Positions 22,689 to 34,117 of a stretch of 64,000 nucleotides of DNA are shown here, piece after piece. Position 1 is the stretch's first letter. Each line of letters opens with the position of its first letter. Origin of the DNA: Buchnera aphidicola (Cavariella theobaldi) (lineage in GTDB: Bacteria; Pseudomonadota; Gammaproteobacteria; Enterobacterales; Enterobacteriaceae). The translations under genes were made by a program, and so were the position numbers. The stretch covers positions 124,001 to 188,000 of the forward strand of contig NZ_OZ060413.1 of the NCBI RefSeq assembly GCF_964059165.1, written 5' to 3'. The notes under the pieces were generated by a model. That model was given only the letters and a program-made list of their open reading frames with translations. It searched no databases and was not told the origin of the DNA.

Positions 22689-22967
22689 TTGGCAAATATT
22701 AAATCATCTAAAAAAGATTCGATTACATCTGAGAAACGTCGTCAAAACAATGCTAGTCGTCGATCCATGATTCGTACTTTTATTAAAAAAGTAAAGATTG
22801 CTATCTTATCTAAAAATCATAAATTAGCACAGGACGAGTTTTATAAAATGCAAATTATTATCGATCAACATGTAAGTAAGGGTTTAATTCACAAAAATAA
22901 AGCTGCACGGCATAAGTCTAATTTATCACATCAAATAAAAAATATTATTTTGCAAGATAATTTTTAA
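22689..22967 (+). CDS. rpsT: 30S ribosomal protein S20
   Basis: A primary 16S rRNA-binding protein of the small subunit. It has 92 residues (87 in E. coli). The start [33 protein letters not shown] and the C-terminal block [16 protein letters not shown] match the family. The start codon is TTG at 22689, with a strong AGGAG about 7 nt upstream (22678-22682). E. coli rpsT also begins with UUG, and there the weak start is tied to autogenous translational repression, so the retained TTG is probably meaningful. A terminator hairpin follows before convergent dnaJ. Confidence 0.97.
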   Translation: MANIKSSKKDSITSEKRRQNNASRRSMIRTFIKKVKIAILSKNHKLAQDEFYKMQIIIDQHVSKGLIHKNKAARHKSNLSHQIKNIILQDNF

Positions 22968-22968
22968 A

Positions 22969-23016
22969 TATAGAAGTAGTATTGCCTCTATTTTTTTCAA
23001 GAAGCAATACTCTATA
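22969..23016. terminator. Hairpin terminator between rpsT and dnaJ
   Basis: Inverted repeat AGTATTGC / GCAATACT (22978-22985 and 23004-23011) extended by TATAG / CTATA (22969-22973 and 23012-23016) with a 4-nt bulge. The loop holds a run of T. It starts 1 nt after the rpsT stop and ends 5 nt before the dnaJ stop, so it can serve both convergent genes. Confidence 0.55.
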
Positions 23017-23021
23017 ATATT

Positions 23022-24158
23022 TTATCTAGTTAAGTCGTCAAAAAATCTTTTAACTCCATCAAAAAATCTTTTTGAACGAGGGCTATTTTTTTCACCTCGG
23101 AAACCATTAAAACTATTTCCTAATTCATATAAAAGATTTTTTTGTTGTTCATTAAGGTTTACAGGAGTTTCTACTACAACACGGCATAATAAATCTCCTT
23201 GATTTCTATTTTGAACAGATTTGACACCCTTTTGACGTACTCTAAATAATTTTCCAGATTGTGTTTCAGATGGTATTTTTAATTTTACTCGACCATCTAG
23301 TGTTGGTACTTCAATTTCTCCGCCTAATGCCGCCATAGTGAAATTAATGGGAACTTCACAATAAAGATTATTATCTTCTCTTTCAAATATAGGATGTTTT
23401 TTTACTTTTATTTGAACGTATAAATCGCCTGCAGGTGCTTTATTAATTCCAGCTTCCCCTTCATTATTCAGACGAATTCGATCATTTGTATCGATACCGG
23501 GAGGGATAGTCACAGATAATGTTTTTCTTGCTTCTATTCTTCCTTGTCCATGACATAATGAGCATGGATGATGAATAACAGATCCTCTTCCTCGACAAGT
23601 AGGGCAGGATTGTTGTACGGTAAAAAATCCTTTTCTTGTTTGTATTTGTCCTTTTCCATAACATGTAGCGCAAGCATTAGGTTTAGTGCCTGCACTTGCA
23701 CCACTACCATAACATGTTTGACATTTTTGTAAAGTTGGAATTTTTATCTCTTTTATTGTACCTTTAACAGCTTCTTCTAAAGATAATTCTAAGGTGTAAC
23801 ATAAATCTGATCCTTTTTTTGCTCTTTGTGCTCTAGACCCACCAAAAATATCACCAAATACATCTCCAAAAATATCACCAAAATCTGAAGAGCTTGTAAA
23901 AGTGGTATGAGTACTATGTCCAGAATTACCATTTTCAAATGCTTCATGTCCATATTGATCGTATGCGTTTCTTTTTTCTTCATTAATTAAAATTTCATAA
24001 GCTTCTTTAATTTCTTTGAATTTACTTTCAGCTTTTTTATCACCTTGATTTCGGTCAGGGTGATATTTCATTGCTAATCTTTTATATGCTTTTTTAATAT
24101 CTCGGTCTTCAGCAGTTTTTTCAATTCCTAGAATATGATAGTAATCTTTTTTTGCCAT
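23022..24158 (-). CDS. dnaJ: Hsp40 co-chaperone DnaJ
   Basis: Delivers unfolded protein to DnaK and stimulates its ATPase. It has 378 residues (376 in E. coli). The J domain has the HPD tripeptide in [10 protein letters not shown] near residue 33, and a Gly/Phe-rich linker follows. Four zinc-finger repeats of the CxxCxGxG type ([32 protein letters not shown]) occupy about residues 145-210. The C-terminal substrate-binding domain includes [13 protein letters not shown]. It is the second gene of dnaK-dnaJ and is separated from dnaK by 82 nt containing a GC-rich hairpin. Confidence 0.98.
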   Translation of the reverse strand: MAKKDYYHILGIEKTAEDRDIKKAYKRLAMKYHPDRNQGDKKAESKFKEIKEAYEILINEEKRNAYDQYGHEAFENGNSGHSTHTTFTSSSDFGDIFGDVFGDIFGGSRAQRAKKGSDLCYTLELSLEEAVKGTIKEIKIPTLQKCQTCYGSGASAGTKPNACATCYGKGQIQTRKGFFTVQQSCPTCRGRGSVIHHPCSLCHGQGRIEARKTLSVTIPPGIDTNDRIRLNNEGEAGINKAPAGDLYVQIKVKKHPIFEREDNNLYCEVPINFTMAALGGEIEVPTLDGRVKLKIPSETQSGKLFRVRQKGVKSVQNRNQGDLLCRVVVETPVNLNEQQKNLLYELGNSFNGFRGEKNSPRSKRFFDGVKRFFDDLTR

Positions 24159-24186
24159 TCTTATTCTTCCTGCTTTTGAAATAAAT

Positions 24187-24217
24187 GCACGGGCGTAGAT
24201 TTTTTCTACGCCCGTGC
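24187..24217 (-). promoter_or_regulatory. GC-rich perfect hairpin between dnaK and dnaJ
   Basis: Perfect 13-bp stem GCACGGGCGTAGA / TCTACGCCCGTGC with a 5-nt loop. It stands out sharply from the surrounding AT-rich DNA. On the dnaKJ transcript no clear U run follows it, so it may act as a processing or stabilising structure or as a leaky terminator that sets the DnaK:DnaJ ratio. The arm bases are directly visible; the role is inferred. Confidence 0.7.
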
Positions 24218-24240
24218 TTGTTTACATACGGTAGTAGTTA

Positions 24241-26160
24241 TTATTCTGATTTTTTTTGATCTTTGATTTCTTCAAATTCTGCATCCACCGCATTATCTTC
24301 TTTATTAGCAGAAGATGATTGTTTTTTATTTTTATTTTCTTCTGATCTTTTTTTATTCATTTCTGTAAATTTAGAAGATTCTTTTAAAAGAAGTTGTATT
24401 TTATTTTCAATATCAGATTGACTATCATTTTTTAGTGATTTTTCTAATTCTTGCAGTGCTGTTTCTATTTTAATTTTATCTGTTTCTTCGATAAAATCTT
24501 TATTTTCATTGAGTTGTTTTTTTGTACTATGAATTAATTGATCACCTTGATTTCTAATTTTTATAAGTTCTTCAAATTTTCGATCTGATTCTGCATGAAT
24601 TTCTGCATCATGTACCATTTTTTTAATTTCTTCTTCATTTAATCCTGAAGATGCTTTAATGGTAATTTTTTGTTCTTTTCCTGTTTTTTTGTCTTTAGCA
24701 GATACATGTAATATTCCATCTGCATCAATATCAAATGTAACTTCGATTTGTGCTGTACCTCGTGGTGCAGGCTCAATACCATCTAGATTAAATTGTCCTA
24801 AAGATTTATTATCTGAGGATTTTTTTCTTTCACCTTGTAATATATGTATAGTTACTGCTGATTGATTATCCTCGGCTGTAGAGAATACTTGACTATGTTT
24901 GGTAGGAATTGTAGTATTTTTATTGATAAGAGGAGTCATAATACCTCCCATAGTTTCAATTCCTAACGATAACGGTGTTACGTCTAAAAGTAGAACATCT
25001 TTTACTTCTCCGGATAGAACACCGCCCTGAACCGCTGCACCTACTGCTACTGCTTCATCTGGATTTACATCTTTTCTAGGTTCTTTGCCAAAAAAATCCG
25101 CTACCTTTTTTTGTACCATAGGCATTCTTGTTTGACCACCTACTAGAATGACATCGTTAATATCAGATGTGGATAATCCTGCATCTTTCAGTGCAATTTT
25201 GAGTGGTTCAATTGAGCGTATAATTAAATCTTCTACTAATGATTCTAATTTTGCACGAGTTACTTTGATATTTAGATGTTTCGGCCCTGTAGCATCTGCA
25301 GTAATATATGGTAAATTTACATCTGTTTGTTGCGCAGATGATAATTCTATTTTAGCTTTTTCAGCTGATTCTTTTAAGCGCTGCATAGCTAATGGATCAT
25401 TTCTTAAGTCGATTAGCTGCTCTTTTTTAAATTCTTGTACTAAATAATTAATTAAACGACTGTCGAAATCTTCTCCGCCTAAATGAGTATCGCCATTGGT
25501 GGCGAGTACTTCAAATGTTTTTTCTTTATCTACATTGTCTATTTCAATAATAGAAATGTCAAATGTTCCACCACCTAAATCATACACTGCAATAGTTTTA
25601 TTACCTGGTTCTTTATCTAAACCATATGCTAATGCTGCAGCTGTTGGTTCATTAATAATTCTTTTTACTTCTAGTCCAGCTATTTTCCCAGCATCTTTAG
25701 TGGCCTGTCTTTGTGCATCATTAAAATACGCAGGCACTGTAATAACTGCTTCTGTGACTTTTTCCCCTAAATAATCTTCTGCTGTTTTTTTCATTTTTTT
25801 TAATACTTCTGCAGAAATTTGAGGTGGAGCCATTTTTTTAGTTTTTACATCTATCCATGCGTCACCATTGTTTGAATTAATAATTCTATATGGCATAATT
25901 TTAATATCACGTTGTACTTCATCATCTGTAAATTTTCTACCAATTAGGCGTTTTATGGCAAAGAGTGTATTTTTAGGATTTGTAATAGCTTGACGTTTAG
26001 CTGGTTGTCCAACTAATACCTCTCCATCTTGTGTATACGCGATAACTGATGGAGTTGTGCGATCACCTTCGGCATTTTCTAATACTCTCGGTTTTTTTCC
26101 GTCCATAATTGCAATACATGAATTAGTTGTTCCTAAATCAATACCAATGATTTTACCCAT
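24241..26160 (-). CDS. dnaK: Hsp70 chaperone DnaK
   Basis: An ATP-driven folding chaperone working with DnaJ and GrpE, all three present in this window. It has 639 residues (638 in E. coli). The ATPase domain starts [17 protein letters not shown] and has the signatures IIEIDN-type, [13 protein letters not shown] and [16 protein letters not shown]. The substrate-binding domain starts near residue 390 ([17 protein letters not shown]), with a helical lid behind it. The C-terminal tail keeps an acidic DAEFEEI element. A conserved heat-shock promoter lies about 120 nt upstream. Open frames on the opposite strand are shadows. Confidence 0.99.
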   Translation of the reverse strand: MGKIIGIDLGTTNSCIAIMDGKKPRVLENAEGDRTTPSVIAYTQDGEVLVGQPAKRQAITNPKNTLFAIKRLIGRKFTDDEVQRDIKIMPYRIINSNNGDAWIDVKTKKMAPPQISAEVLKKMKKTAEDYLGEKVTEAVITVPAYFNDAQRQATKDAGKIAGLEVKRIINEPTAAALAYGLDKEPGNKTIAVYDLGGGTFDISIIEIDNVDKEKTFEVLATNGDTHLGGEDFDSRLINYLVQEFKKEQLIDLRNDPLAMQRLKESAEKAKIELSSAQQTDVNLPYITADATGPKHLNIKVTRAKLESLVEDLIIRSIEPLKIALKDAGLSTSDINDVILVGGQTRMPMVQKKVADFFGKEPRKDVNPDEAVAVGAAVQGGVLSGEVKDVLLLDVTPLSLGIETMGGIMTPLINKNTTIPTKHSQVFSTAEDNQSAVTIHILQGERKKSSDNKSLGQFNLDGIEPAPRGTAQIEVTFDIDADGILHVSAKDKKTGKEQKITIKASSGLNEEEIKKMVHDAEIHAESDRKFEELIKIRNQGDQLIHSTKKQLNENKDFIEETDKIKIETALQELEKSLKNDSQSDIENKIQLLLKESSKFTEMNKKRSEENKNKKQSSSANKEDNAVDAEFEEIKDQKKSE

Positions 26161-26281
26161 GGAAATTTCTCCAAATTTAATATCTTAATAAATTTATGTA
26201 TTTAAACTTATAGATATTTTTTTGATTAGTTCGATATAATAGTTGTGAAGTATTACATTAATCTAAAATGTTGAATGATTA

Positions 26282-26314
26282 TTAGATGGGGTCACTTTTT
26301 CGGTCATCAAGGGT
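26282..26314 (-). promoter_or_regulatory. Sigma-32 (heat-shock) promoter of dnaKJ
   Basis: On the minus strand the sequence is CCCTTGATGACC, then eight bases, then GTGACCCCATCTAAT-like. The -35 element is CTTGAT (26306-26311), the -10 element is CCCCAT (26286-26291), and 14 nt separate them. E. coli dnaK P1 has the same CCCTTGATGAC, the same 14-nt spacing and CCCCATTTA. Transcription would start near 26278, giving a leader of about 118 nt, again as in E. coli. Confidence 0.85.
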
Positions 26315-26493
26315 TTAATAAAAAAAAAAGAATGTTAGTAATTTATTTACATAATAATAAGTACTTTGGTTTAAAAGTATGATTTTTATGAAATATTATC
26401 AACTTCTATAACAGTTTTAAAATTATTTTCTGGTATTGTGTTTATAATAAAGAAATTAATTAAATACATTTATTTTTAGGAAAAATTTTTTTT

Positions 26494-26862
26494 ATGTTAA
26501 AAAATATAGAAATTATAATTGAATGCTTATCTTTTTTTGCTTTTATAATTTTTTCTTTTGGTTTTTGTTTGTTTATGTTGTTATTTAGCTGGATATTAGG
26601 AGGAAAATCAGAATCTAGATATAAAAATACTATTTTTGAATCTGGAATTGCACCTCTTGGAAATACAAAATTGTATTTTTCTGTAAAATTTTATTTGGTA
26701 GCTATTTTTTTTGTAATTTTCGATATGGAAGCTCTTTATTTATATGCATGGTCTTCTAGTATACGTGAAACAGGATGGGTTGGTTTTTTTGAAGTTTTCA
26801 TGTTTATTATATCAATATTGTTGGGACTATATTATTTAATACGTAATAAAGCAATAGAGTAG
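26494..26862 (+). CDS. nuoA: NADH-quinone oxidoreductase subunit A
   Basis: A membrane subunit of respiratory complex I at the junction with the peripheral arm. It has 122 residues, shorter than E. coli (147) through loss at both termini. Three transmembrane segments are visible: about residues 12-35, 65-85 and 95-115. The quinone-site loop FESGIAPLGNTKLYFSVKFYLVAI and the acidic FVIFDMEALYLYAW segment are conserved. A ribosome-binding site AGGAAAA precedes the ATG. It is the first gene of nuoA-N. Its promoter lies in the 26161-26493 spacer, which also holds the divergent dnaK promoter. Confidence 0.96.
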   Translation: MLKNIEIIIECLSFFAFIIFSFGFCLFMLLFSWILGGKSESRYKNTIFESGIAPLGNTKLYFSVKFYLVAIFFVIFDMEALYLYAWSSSIRETGWVGFFEVFMFIISILLGLYYLIRNKAIE

Positions 26863-26915
26863 ATTTATCAATAAGTTTCATGAATTTAATATTGAAATAA
26901 TCAATAAGGATTTAT

Positions 26916-27593
26916 ATGAAAAACTATACTTTAACCAGAGCTGATAAAACAGATAGTAATCAGAAATACCCTAGACAAACCAACAAAGATGTTGAAGATC
27001 CTATTCAAGGATATATTAAAAAAAATATTTTTATGGGAAAATTAACTAATTTATTACATAAATTAGTTAATTGGGGTCGAAAAAATTCTCTTTGGCCATA
27101 TAATTTTGGATTGTCTTGTTGTTATGTAGAAATGGTAACAGCTTTTACTTCTGTACACGATGTAGCACGATTTGGTGCTGAGGTATTACGAGCTTCTCCT
27201 AGACAAGCAGATGTTATGGTAATTGCGGGTACACCATTTATTAAAATGGCTCCTATTATTCAAAGATTGTATGATCAAATGTTGGAGCCAAAATGGGTGA
27301 TTTCTATGGGTGCATGTGCTAATTCTGGTGGTATGTATGATATTTATTCGGTTGTGCAAGGTGTAGATAAATTTTTACCAGTAGATATTTATATACCTGG
27401 ATGCCCTCCTAGACCAGAAGCTTACATACAAGCTATAACGCTTTTACAAAAGTTAATTCAAGAAGAAAGACGGCCCCTATCTTGGGTTATTGGCGATCAG
27501 GGTATATATCATAAAAAAATGATATCAGAAAAAAAAAAGAAAAGAAGTAAAAGAATTTCTATTGTAAATCTTCCCACTTCGAAACGCGCATGA
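26916..27593 (+). CDS. nuoB: NADH-quinone oxidoreductase subunit B
   Basis: Carries iron-sulfur cluster N2, the last centre before quinone. It has 225 residues (220 in E. coli). The tandem cysteines in [11 protein letters not shown], the cysteine in [13 protein letters not shown] and the one in [10 protein letters not shown] supply the four ligands. The N-terminal ~30 residues and the lysine/arginine-rich C-terminal tail are variable. It starts 53 nt after nuoA in the operon. Confidence 0.98.
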   Translation: MKNYTLTRADKTDSNQKYPRQTNKDVEDPIQGYIKKNIFMGKLTNLLHKLVNWGRKNSLWPYNFGLSCCYVEMVTAFTSVHDVARFGAEVLRASPRQADVMVIAGTPFIKMAPIIQRLYDQMLEPKWVISMGACANSGGMYDIYSVVQGVDKFLPVDIYIPGCPPRPEAYIQAITLLQKLIQEERRPLSWVIGDQGIYHKKMISEKKKKRSKRISIVNLPTSKRA

Positions 27594-27671
27594 TGATTGT
27601 AATATATTATTATCTTAATTTATTATAAAAATATTATAATTTTATTATTTTGCATTAAAAAAGAGAAATAT

Positions 27672-29462
27672 ATGATAGATTTAGTAAAAAATGATTTTCC
27701 TTTAAATACAGAAAAAAAAAGACAAGATCCATTAATACAAAAATTATTTCATGCTTTTGGTAAAGAGTCTGTTACTTTACAAGTAACTCGCACTGGTTTT
27801 CCTATAGTTTGGATAGATGCTTCGTTATTATTAAAAATGGGAAATTTTTTATATACTTTACCCGATCCTTATAATTTTCTTTTTGATTTACATGGTGTAG
27901 ATGAACGTTTACGTGAATTTCGTAATGATTTACCAAAAGCAGATTTTTCAGTTTTTTATCATTTAATATCTGTTAAAAGAAATAATGATATTATGCTTAA
28001 GATACCTTTATTAGAAGATAATTTACATGTCCCGACATTAGTAAGTTTATTTCCTAATGCAAATTGGTATGAACGTGAAACATGGGAAATGTTTGGTATT
28101 TTTTTTGATAAACATCCTAATTTAACTCGTATTATTATGCCACATACATGGCGTGGGCATCCCTTAAGAAAAAATTATTCTGCGCGAGCCACAGAATCCG
28201 AAGCTTTTTTTTTAAATCAAAAAAAAGAAGATTTAGAAATGCGGAGTTTACAATTTAAACCAGAATTATGGGGTATGAAGCGAAGAGATAAAGATGTGGA
28301 TTTTATGTTTTTAAATTTAGGACCTAATCATCCATCTGCCCACGGTGCTTTTAGAATTATATTGCAGTTAGATGGTGAAAAAATTGTAGATTGTGTACCT
28401 GATATTGGATACCACCATCGTGGTGCTGAAAAAATGGCAGAACGGCAAACTTGGCATAGTTATATTCCATATACTGATCGTATAGAATATCTCGGTGGTT
28501 GTGTGAATGAAATGCCATATATATTAGCTATAGAAAAATTATCTGGTATTTGCGTTCCAGAAAAGGTTGAAGTCATTCGAGTCATGTTGTCAGAATTATT
28601 TCGTATTAATAGTCATCTTCTATATATTTCTACTTTTGTACAGGATATAGGTTGTATGACACCAGTTTTTTTAGCTTTTACTGATCGTCAAAAAATTTAT
28701 GATCTAATTGAAGAAATTACTGGAGCTAGAATGCATCCTGCTTGGTTTCGTATTGGTGGTGTAGCTAATGATCTTCCGAAAAGATGGCATTTTTTACTTA
28801 AAGAATTTCTTCAATGGATGCCAAAACGATTAAAATATTATGTTACAGTAGCTCTTAAAAATAGTATTCTTATCAGCCGTTCTAAAGGAGTGGCGTCATA
28901 TAACCAAAAAGATGCAATTAAATGGGGAATTACAGGTGCTGGTTTACGTGCTACTGGTTTAGATTTTGATGTAAGAAAATGGAGACCGTATTCAGGTTAT
29001 AATAATTTTCATTTTGATGTTCCAATAGGTGGAGGTGTTAGTGATGCTTACACAAGAGTAATGATTAAAGTAGAAGAAATTTATCAAAGCCTAATTATTT
29101 TAGAGCAGTGTTTAAAAAATATGCCTAATGGTCCTTTTAAATCTGATCATCCTTTGACAACACCTCCGTTGAAAGATAATACTTTTCAACATATTGATAC
29201 GATGATTACTCATTTTTTACAAGTATCATGGGGCCCGGTTATGCCGGTGAATGAAAGTTTTCAAATGATTGAAGCAACTAAAGGTATTAATAGTTACTAC
29301 TTAATTAGCGATGGTGGTACCATGAGTTACCGTACGAGAATACGAACACCTAGTTTTCCACATTTACAGCAAATACCTTCAGTAATTCGTGGAAGTTTTA
29401 TTTCTGATTTAATCGTATACTTAGGTAGTATAGATTTTGTCATGTCAGACGTGGATAGATAA
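27672..29462 (+). CDS. nuoCD: NADH-quinone oxidoreductase fused subunit C/D
   Basis: The NuoC and NuoD domains are joined in one chain, as in E. coli. It has 596 residues. The NuoC part (about 1-190) includes [14 protein letters not shown]. The NuoD part begins near [18 protein letters not shown] and holds the quinone-site histidine region, [12 protein letters not shown], and the C-terminal block [11 protein letters not shown] ending in the conserved SDVDR. Two nucleotides separate the stop from the ATG at 29465 that I take as the nuoE start. Confidence 0.98.
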   Translation: MIDLVKNDFPLNTEKKRQDPLIQKLFHAFGKESVTLQVTRTGFPIVWIDASLLLKMGNFLYTLPDPYNFLFDLHGVDERLREFRNDLPKADFSVFYHLISVKRNNDIMLKIPLLEDNLHVPTLVSLFPNANWYERETWEMFGIFFDKHPNLTRIIMPHTWRGHPLRKNYSARATESEAFFLNQKKEDLEMRSLQFKPELWGMKRRDKDVDFMFLNLGPNHPSAHGAFRIILQLDGEKIVDCVPDIGYHHRGAEKMAERQTWHSYIPYTDRIEYLGGCVNEMPYILAIEKLSGICVPEKVEVIRVMLSELFRINSHLLYISTFVQDIGCMTPVFLAFTDRQKIYDLIEEITGARMHPAWFRIGGVANDLPKRWHFLLKEFLQWMPKRLKYYVTVALKNSILISRSKGVASYNQKDAIKWGITGAGLRATGLDFDVRKWRPYSGYNNFHFDVPIGGGVSDAYTRVMIKVEEIYQSLIILEQCLKNMPNGPFKSDHPLTTPPLKDNTFQHIDTMITHFLQVSWGPVMPVNESFQMIEATKGINSYYLISDGGTMSYRTRIRTPSFPHLQQIPSVIRGSFISDLIVYLGSIDFVMSDVDR

Positions 29463-29464
29463 TA

Positions 29465-29976
29465 ATGTATAAAAAAAAAATCATGATATTAGAGAAATTT
29501 GTACTACATTCACTTTAACGAATGCAGAAAAAAATGAAATAGAAGAACAAAAGAAATATTATGAAAACAATCGAGCTATCTCCATAGAAGCTTTGAAGAT
29601 TGTGCAAAAAAAACGTGGTTGGGTGTCCGATCAGGCTATTTTTGCTATTTCTAAAATATTAAATATTAACCCTAGTGAATTAGAGGGTGTGGCAACTTTT
29701 TATAGTCAAATTTTTCGTCAGCCAATAGGTAATAACATTATTCGTTATTGTGATAGTGTAGTTTGTTATATAACAGGATATAAAAAAATAGAGCGATTTT
29801 TAAAAAATTATTTAAAGATAAGAGCAGGAGAAACAACATTAGATAATAAATTTACTTTATTGCCTGTTTGTTGTTTAGGTGATTGTGATAAAAGTCCAGT
29901 TATCATGATTAATGAAGATACATATTATAATGTTACACCAGAATTAATAATACATATACTGGAATCATATCAATGA
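29465..29976 (+). CDS. nuoE: NADH-quinone oxidoreductase subunit E, frameshift at an A10 tract
   Basis: The 24-kDa-type complex I subunit holding a [2Fe-2S] cluster. Cluster ligands are visible: CDSVVCY and, near the end, CCLGDCD. The body of the protein lies in the frame of 29473-29976. Homology to E. coli NuoE continues upstream of the first TTG, through [19 protein letters not shown], but that frame has no ATG and reaches a stop at 29470. The natural start, ATG at 29465 two bases after nuoCD, is in another frame. A run of exactly ten A (29471-29480) lies between; eleven A would join start and body. The gene is probably functional through slippage at the run. It overlaps nuoF by 4 nt. Confidence 0.88.
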
Positions 29977-31259
29977 AAAAAATTTTGCGTATTCCAGAAA
30001 CTCATCCATTGACATGGCGGTTAAGAGAAGATCAAAAAACTGTATGGATAAAAGAGTATATTAGTAAAAATGGTTATTTTTCTTATCAAAAAACATTAAA
30101 AGAAAAAACTCCAGAAAGTGTTGTATCTATAATTAAAAAATCCGGTTTAAAAGGTCGAGGAGGTGCTGGTTTTTTAACAGGTGTAAAGTGGAGTTTAATG
30201 CTTCAGAATGATTCTGTTAAAACGCGTTATTTATTATGTAATGCAGATGAAATGGAGCCCGGTACATATAAAGATAAATTATTAATAGAGAAAATTCCAC
30301 ATCAATTAATTGAAGGTATTCTATTAAGTGCTTTTGCTTTAAATGTTTCTCGTGCATATATTTTTTTAAGAGGAGAATATATCAAAGCAGAAGAAATATT
30401 AAAGAAGGCTATACAAGAAGCAAGAGATTATGGTTATATCGGATTGCATATTCTAGGCACTGATATTAATTGTGATATAATTGTTCATACTGGAGCTGGT
30501 CGTTATATTTGCGGAGAAGAAACAGCTCTTATTAATTCTTTAGAAGGACGTAGAGCTAATCCTCGATCTAAACCTCCATTTCCTGCAGTTTTTGGTTTAT
30601 GGGGAAAGCCTACCTGTGTCAATAATGTAGAAACTTTGTGTAATATTCCAGCGATTTTATTATATGGTGTAAGATGGTATAAAAATTTATCTAATAGTAT
30701 TGATTCTGGTACAAAATTAATGGGTTTTTCAGGTCATGTTAATAATCCTGGTTTATGGGAAGTACCCTTTGGTATTACCGCGCGTGAAATTTTAGAAGAT
30801 TATGCTGGCGGTATGAAAAAAGGTATGGTATTAAAAGCTTGGCAACCAGGTGGCGCGGGAACTGGATTTTTAACTCATGATCATTTAGATGTATCAATGG
30901 ATTTTGATAGTATTAATAAAATAGGTAGTCGTTTAGGTACGGGTATTGCCATGGCTGTAGATCAACATATTAATATGGTATCTTTGGTATATAATCTTGA
31001 AGTTTTTTTTTCGCGCGAATCATGTGGTTTATGTACTCCTTGTAGAGAGGGGTTGCCTTGGATTGTAAAAATATTAAAAACATTAAAAAATAATATAGGA
31101 AAAGAAAATGATATAAAAATTTTAGAGAGATTATGTATTAGTTTAGGAATAGGAAAAACATTTTGTGCTCATGCACCGGGAGCAATAGCGCCTTTATATA
31201 GTGCAATTAAATATTTTCGTTCAGAATTTGAAGCGGGTATTAAGATGTATGATAAATAA
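29973..31259 (+). CDS. nuoF: NADH-quinone oxidoreductase subunit F
   Basis: Binds NADH and FMN and carries iron-sulfur cluster N3, the electron entry point of complex I. It has 428 residues (445 in E. coli). The glycine-rich nucleotide site [14 protein letters not shown] lies near residue 60, [13 protein letters not shown] near 90, and the FMN/NADH block [22 protein letters not shown] mid-protein. The [4Fe-4S] cysteines are in [12 protein letters not shown] near residue 350. Its ATG overlaps the nuoE stop (ATGA), so the two are translationally coupled. Confidence 0.98.
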   Translation: MKKILRIPETHPLTWRLREDQKTVWIKEYISKNGYFSYQKTLKEKTPESVVSIIKKSGLKGRGGAGFLTGVKWSLMLQNDSVKTRYLLCNADEMEPGTYKDKLLIEKIPHQLIEGILLSAFALNVSRAYIFLRGEYIKAEEILKKAIQEARDYGYIGLHILGTDINCDIIVHTGAGRYICGEETALINSLEGRRANPRSKPPFPAVFGLWGKPTCVNNVETLCNIPAILLYGVRWYKNLSNSIDSGTKLMGFSGHVNNPGLWEVPFGITAREILEDYAGGMKKGMVLKAWQPGGAGTGFLTHDHLDVSMDFDSINKIGSRLGTGIAMAVDQHINMVSLVYNLEVFFSRESCGLCTPCREGLPWIVKILKTLKNNIGKENDIKILERLCISLGIGKTFCAHAPGAIAPLYSAIKYFRSEFEAGIKMYDK

Positions 31260-31387
31260 AAAGATAGCATCTTATAATTTTCACCCATTTTTTTAATTAA
31301 AATATAATAACAATTATATAAATACATATTTAACATGTACTTTAGATAATCAATTCTTTTAATACCAGTTTGTGGAATTATTCTCTT

Positions 31388-34117
31388 ATGGCTCAAGTTT
31401 ACATAGATGGTAAAAAATTTAATTTAGATCCATCATATAATCTATTGCAAGCATGTTTATCTGCAGGTTTAAATATTCCTTATTTTTGTTGGCATCCTCT
31501 GTTAGGTAGTTTAGGAGCGTGCAGGCAGTGTGCTGTTATTCAATATAGTGATTTGAACGATCATAAAGGTCGTTTAATTATGTCATGTATGACTCCCGTT
31601 GTAGATGGGAGTATTATTTCTATTAATAATATAGAAGCTCAACTATTTCGAAAAACGATTATTGAGCTTTTATTAACCAATCATCCACATGATTGTCCAG
31701 TATGTGAGGAGGGTGGACATTGTCATTTACAAGATATGACAGTGATGACTCAACATAATACTAGAAATTATCAATTTAAAAAAAGAACGCATAAAAATCA
31801 GTATTTAGGTGATTTTATTAAACATGATATGAATAGATGTATTGGATGTTATCGTTGCGTTAGATATTATCAAGATTACGCTGGTGGTACCGATTTTGGT
31901 GTATATGGTGCAAATAATAATATTTATTTTGGAAGAGTAGAAGATGGTGTTTTAGATAATGAACACTCCGGAAATTTAGTTGAGATATGCCCTACAGGTG
32001 TTTTTACTGATAACACACATTCTAAAAGATATAATCGTAAATGGGATATGCAATATGCACCAGGTATATGTCATAATTGCAGTATAGGATGTAATATTAG
32101 TATTGGAGAAAGATATGGTGAAGTGCGTCGTATAGAAAATAGGTATCATAAAAATATTAATCATTTTTTAATTTGTGATTTAGGTCGTTTTGGATATTCT
32201 TATACTAATTTAAACAATCGACCTAGACAACCAGCTAAAATTTTTAATGGAGAAAAGATAAGATTAAATTTCTCAGAATCTATTAATTTATCAGTAAATT
32301 TTTTAAAGCGCTTTAGTAGAATTATAGGGATTGGCTCTACAAGATCTAGTATAGAAAATAACTTTTCTTTAAAAGAGTTGGTTGGAAAAGAAAATTTTTC
32401 TCATGGTATGACTATTAAAGAAGCGTCATGTATTAAATTAATTATAGATATTTTAAAAGATAATTCTATATATACACCATCGTTAAAAGAGATAGAAAAT
32501 TACGATATTGTTTTAATTCTAGGGGAAGATATAACACAGACTGCTGCTCGAATGGCTTTAGCAGTACGGCAATCAATGAAAAAAAAGGCAAGAGATTTGG
32601 TGGAATCATATAATATTCCTTTATGGAATACTGCTCCTATTGTTAATATAGAGGACAATATTAAAAATTCTTTATATATCACGAGTACACATGAAACAAA
32701 ATTAGATGATCTTGCAAAATGGAGCTATTACGGGTCTATTCATGATCAAGCGCGTTTTGTTAGTGCTATTGCGCATGTATTAGATTCTAATTTACCACCA
32801 GTATTAAATTTAAATCTTTTATTACAAGAAAAAGCCATGTTGATTGCCAAAGAATTGCTGGATTCTAAAAAAGTGTTGATTATTTCTGGTTCTAATTCGT
32901 TTAGTACTTCTATTATTAAAGCATCTTTTAATATTGCTAAAGCAATAAAAAAACATAGAGTAAATGATATTGGATTATCTTTTGTCACTTCTTCTGCAAA
33001 TGCTTTAGGAGTAAAATTAATTGATGGCATGTCAATAGAATGTGCGTTAAATAAATTTCAAACTGGCGAAGCAGATGCAATTATTTTTATGGAATATGAT
33101 TTATATCGTCATATGAAAAAAGATTATTGTGATTTAATATTAAAAAATAAAGAAAAAATATTAACTATAGATTGTCATTATACTAAAACTTATAAAAAAT
33201 CCGGTTTGACTTTACCAGCAAAAAGTTTTGTGGAAAGTTCTGGTACAATAGTTAATTTTGAAGGCAGAGCTCAGCGATTTTTTCAAGTATATGATCCGTG
33301 TTTTTATGATTCAAAAAATTGTATTATTGAAAGTTGGAAGTGGTTACATATTATTAAATCAAAATATAAAAATGTTGAAGAGTCTTGGTTAAAATTAGAT
33401 GATGTTATTAGTGCATATAGTTCTCAATACTATGCTTTAAGTAAAATACAGAAAGATGAATGCAATTCTTCTTTACGTATACATGGTCAAAAAATTGCTA
33501 GATCTCCAAATCGTTATAGTGGACGAACATCTTTACGCTCTCATATTGATGTGCATGAAATTGCCCAACCAAAAGATATGCATAGCATGTTTGCATTTTC
33601 TATGGAAGGAAATAATCAATCAAATCAATCTATATCTCATATTCCATTTGTATGGTTGCCTGGATGGAATTCCCCTCAAGCGTTAAATAAATTTCCGGAA
33701 TTAACAGAAAAAAACTTAAAATACTATGATTCAGGTATTTATTTATTTAAAGATAGACACGATCCAGTAGATTCATATTTTAACTTAACCTTCGATCAAG
33801 CTATGGATCCAAAAGAGTGGTATGTAATTCCTTATTATCATCTTTATGGTAATGAAGAAATGACACAATATTCGTCGGTAATTCAAAAAAATATACCTTC
33901 AGCATACGCATTAATTGGTATGCAAGAAGCATTGGAAATGGGTTTAAAAAAACATTCTATTGTCGAATTTAATTGTTTAAATAACAATTATTGTTTAGAA
34001 ATACGACTATCTAAATATTTAAATAATAGACAAATAGGTTTACCGATAGGAAGAAAAAATTTTCCTATATCACTCATTGGAAAAAAAATTAAACATTTAC
34101 AGGAATTTACTCAATGA
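31388..34117 (+). CDS. nuoG: NADH-quinone oxidoreductase subunit G
   Basis: The large iron-sulfur subunit of complex I. From this ATG it has 909 residues (908-910 in E. coli). The N-terminal [2Fe-2S] domain has [15 protein letters not shown]. Next come [15 protein letters not shown] and [11 protein letters not shown] for further clusters, and the extra-cluster site CHNCSIGCN near residue 230. A molybdopterin-oxidoreductase-like domain without cofactor follows. I prefer the ATG at 31388 ([11 protein letters not shown], as in E. coli) over the upstream TTG at 31370. A 128-nt spacer follows nuoF. The stop overlaps nuoH by 4 nt. Confidence 0.97.
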   Translation: MAQVYIDGKKFNLDPSYNLLQACLSAGLNIPYFCWHPLLGSLGACRQCAVIQYSDLNDHKGRLIMSCMTPVVDGSIISINNIEAQLFRKTIIELLLTNHPHDCPVCEEGGHCHLQDMTVMTQHNTRNYQFKKRTHKNQYLGDFIKHDMNRCIGCYRCVRYYQDYAGGTDFGVYGANNNIYFGRVEDGVLDNEHSGNLVEICPTGVFTDNTHSKRYNRKWDMQYAPGICHNCSIGCNISIGERYGEVRRIENRYHKNINHFLICDLGRFGYSYTNLNNRPRQPAKIFNGEKIRLNFSESINLSVNFLKRFSRIIGIGSTRSSIENNFSLKELVGKENFSHGMTIKEASCIKLIIDILKDNSIYTPSLKEIENYDIVLILGEDITQTAARMALAVRQSMKKKARDLVESYNIPLWNTAPIVNIEDNIKNSLYITSTHETKLDDLAKWSYYGSIHDQARFVSAIAHVLDSNLPPVLNLNLLLQEKAMLIAKELLDSKKVLIISGSNSFSTSIIKASFNIAKAIKKHRVNDIGLSFVTSSANALGVKLIDGMSIECALNKFQTGEADAIIFMEYDLYRHMKKDYCDLILKNKEKILTIDCHYTKTYKKSGLTLPAKSFVESSGTIVNFEGRAQRFFQVYDPCFYDSKNCIIESWKWLHIIKSKYKNVEESWLKLDDVISAYSSQYYALSKIQKDECNSSLRIHGQKIARSPNRYSGRTSLRSHIDVHEIAQPKDMHSMFAFSMEGNNQSNQSISHIPFVWLPGWNSPQALNKFPELTEKNLKYYDSGIYLFKDRHDPVDSYFNLTFDQAMDPKEWYVIPYYHLYGNEEMTQYSSVIQKNIPSAYALIGMQEALEMGLKKHSIVEFNCLNNNYCLEIRLSKYLNNRQIGLPIGRKNFPISLIGKKIKHLQEFTQ

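Noticed and set aside
24659-25774. Plus-strand open frames of 68-99 codons opposite dnaK
   Set aside because: Antisense shadows of the highly conserved dnaK; no ribosome-binding sites or family motifs.
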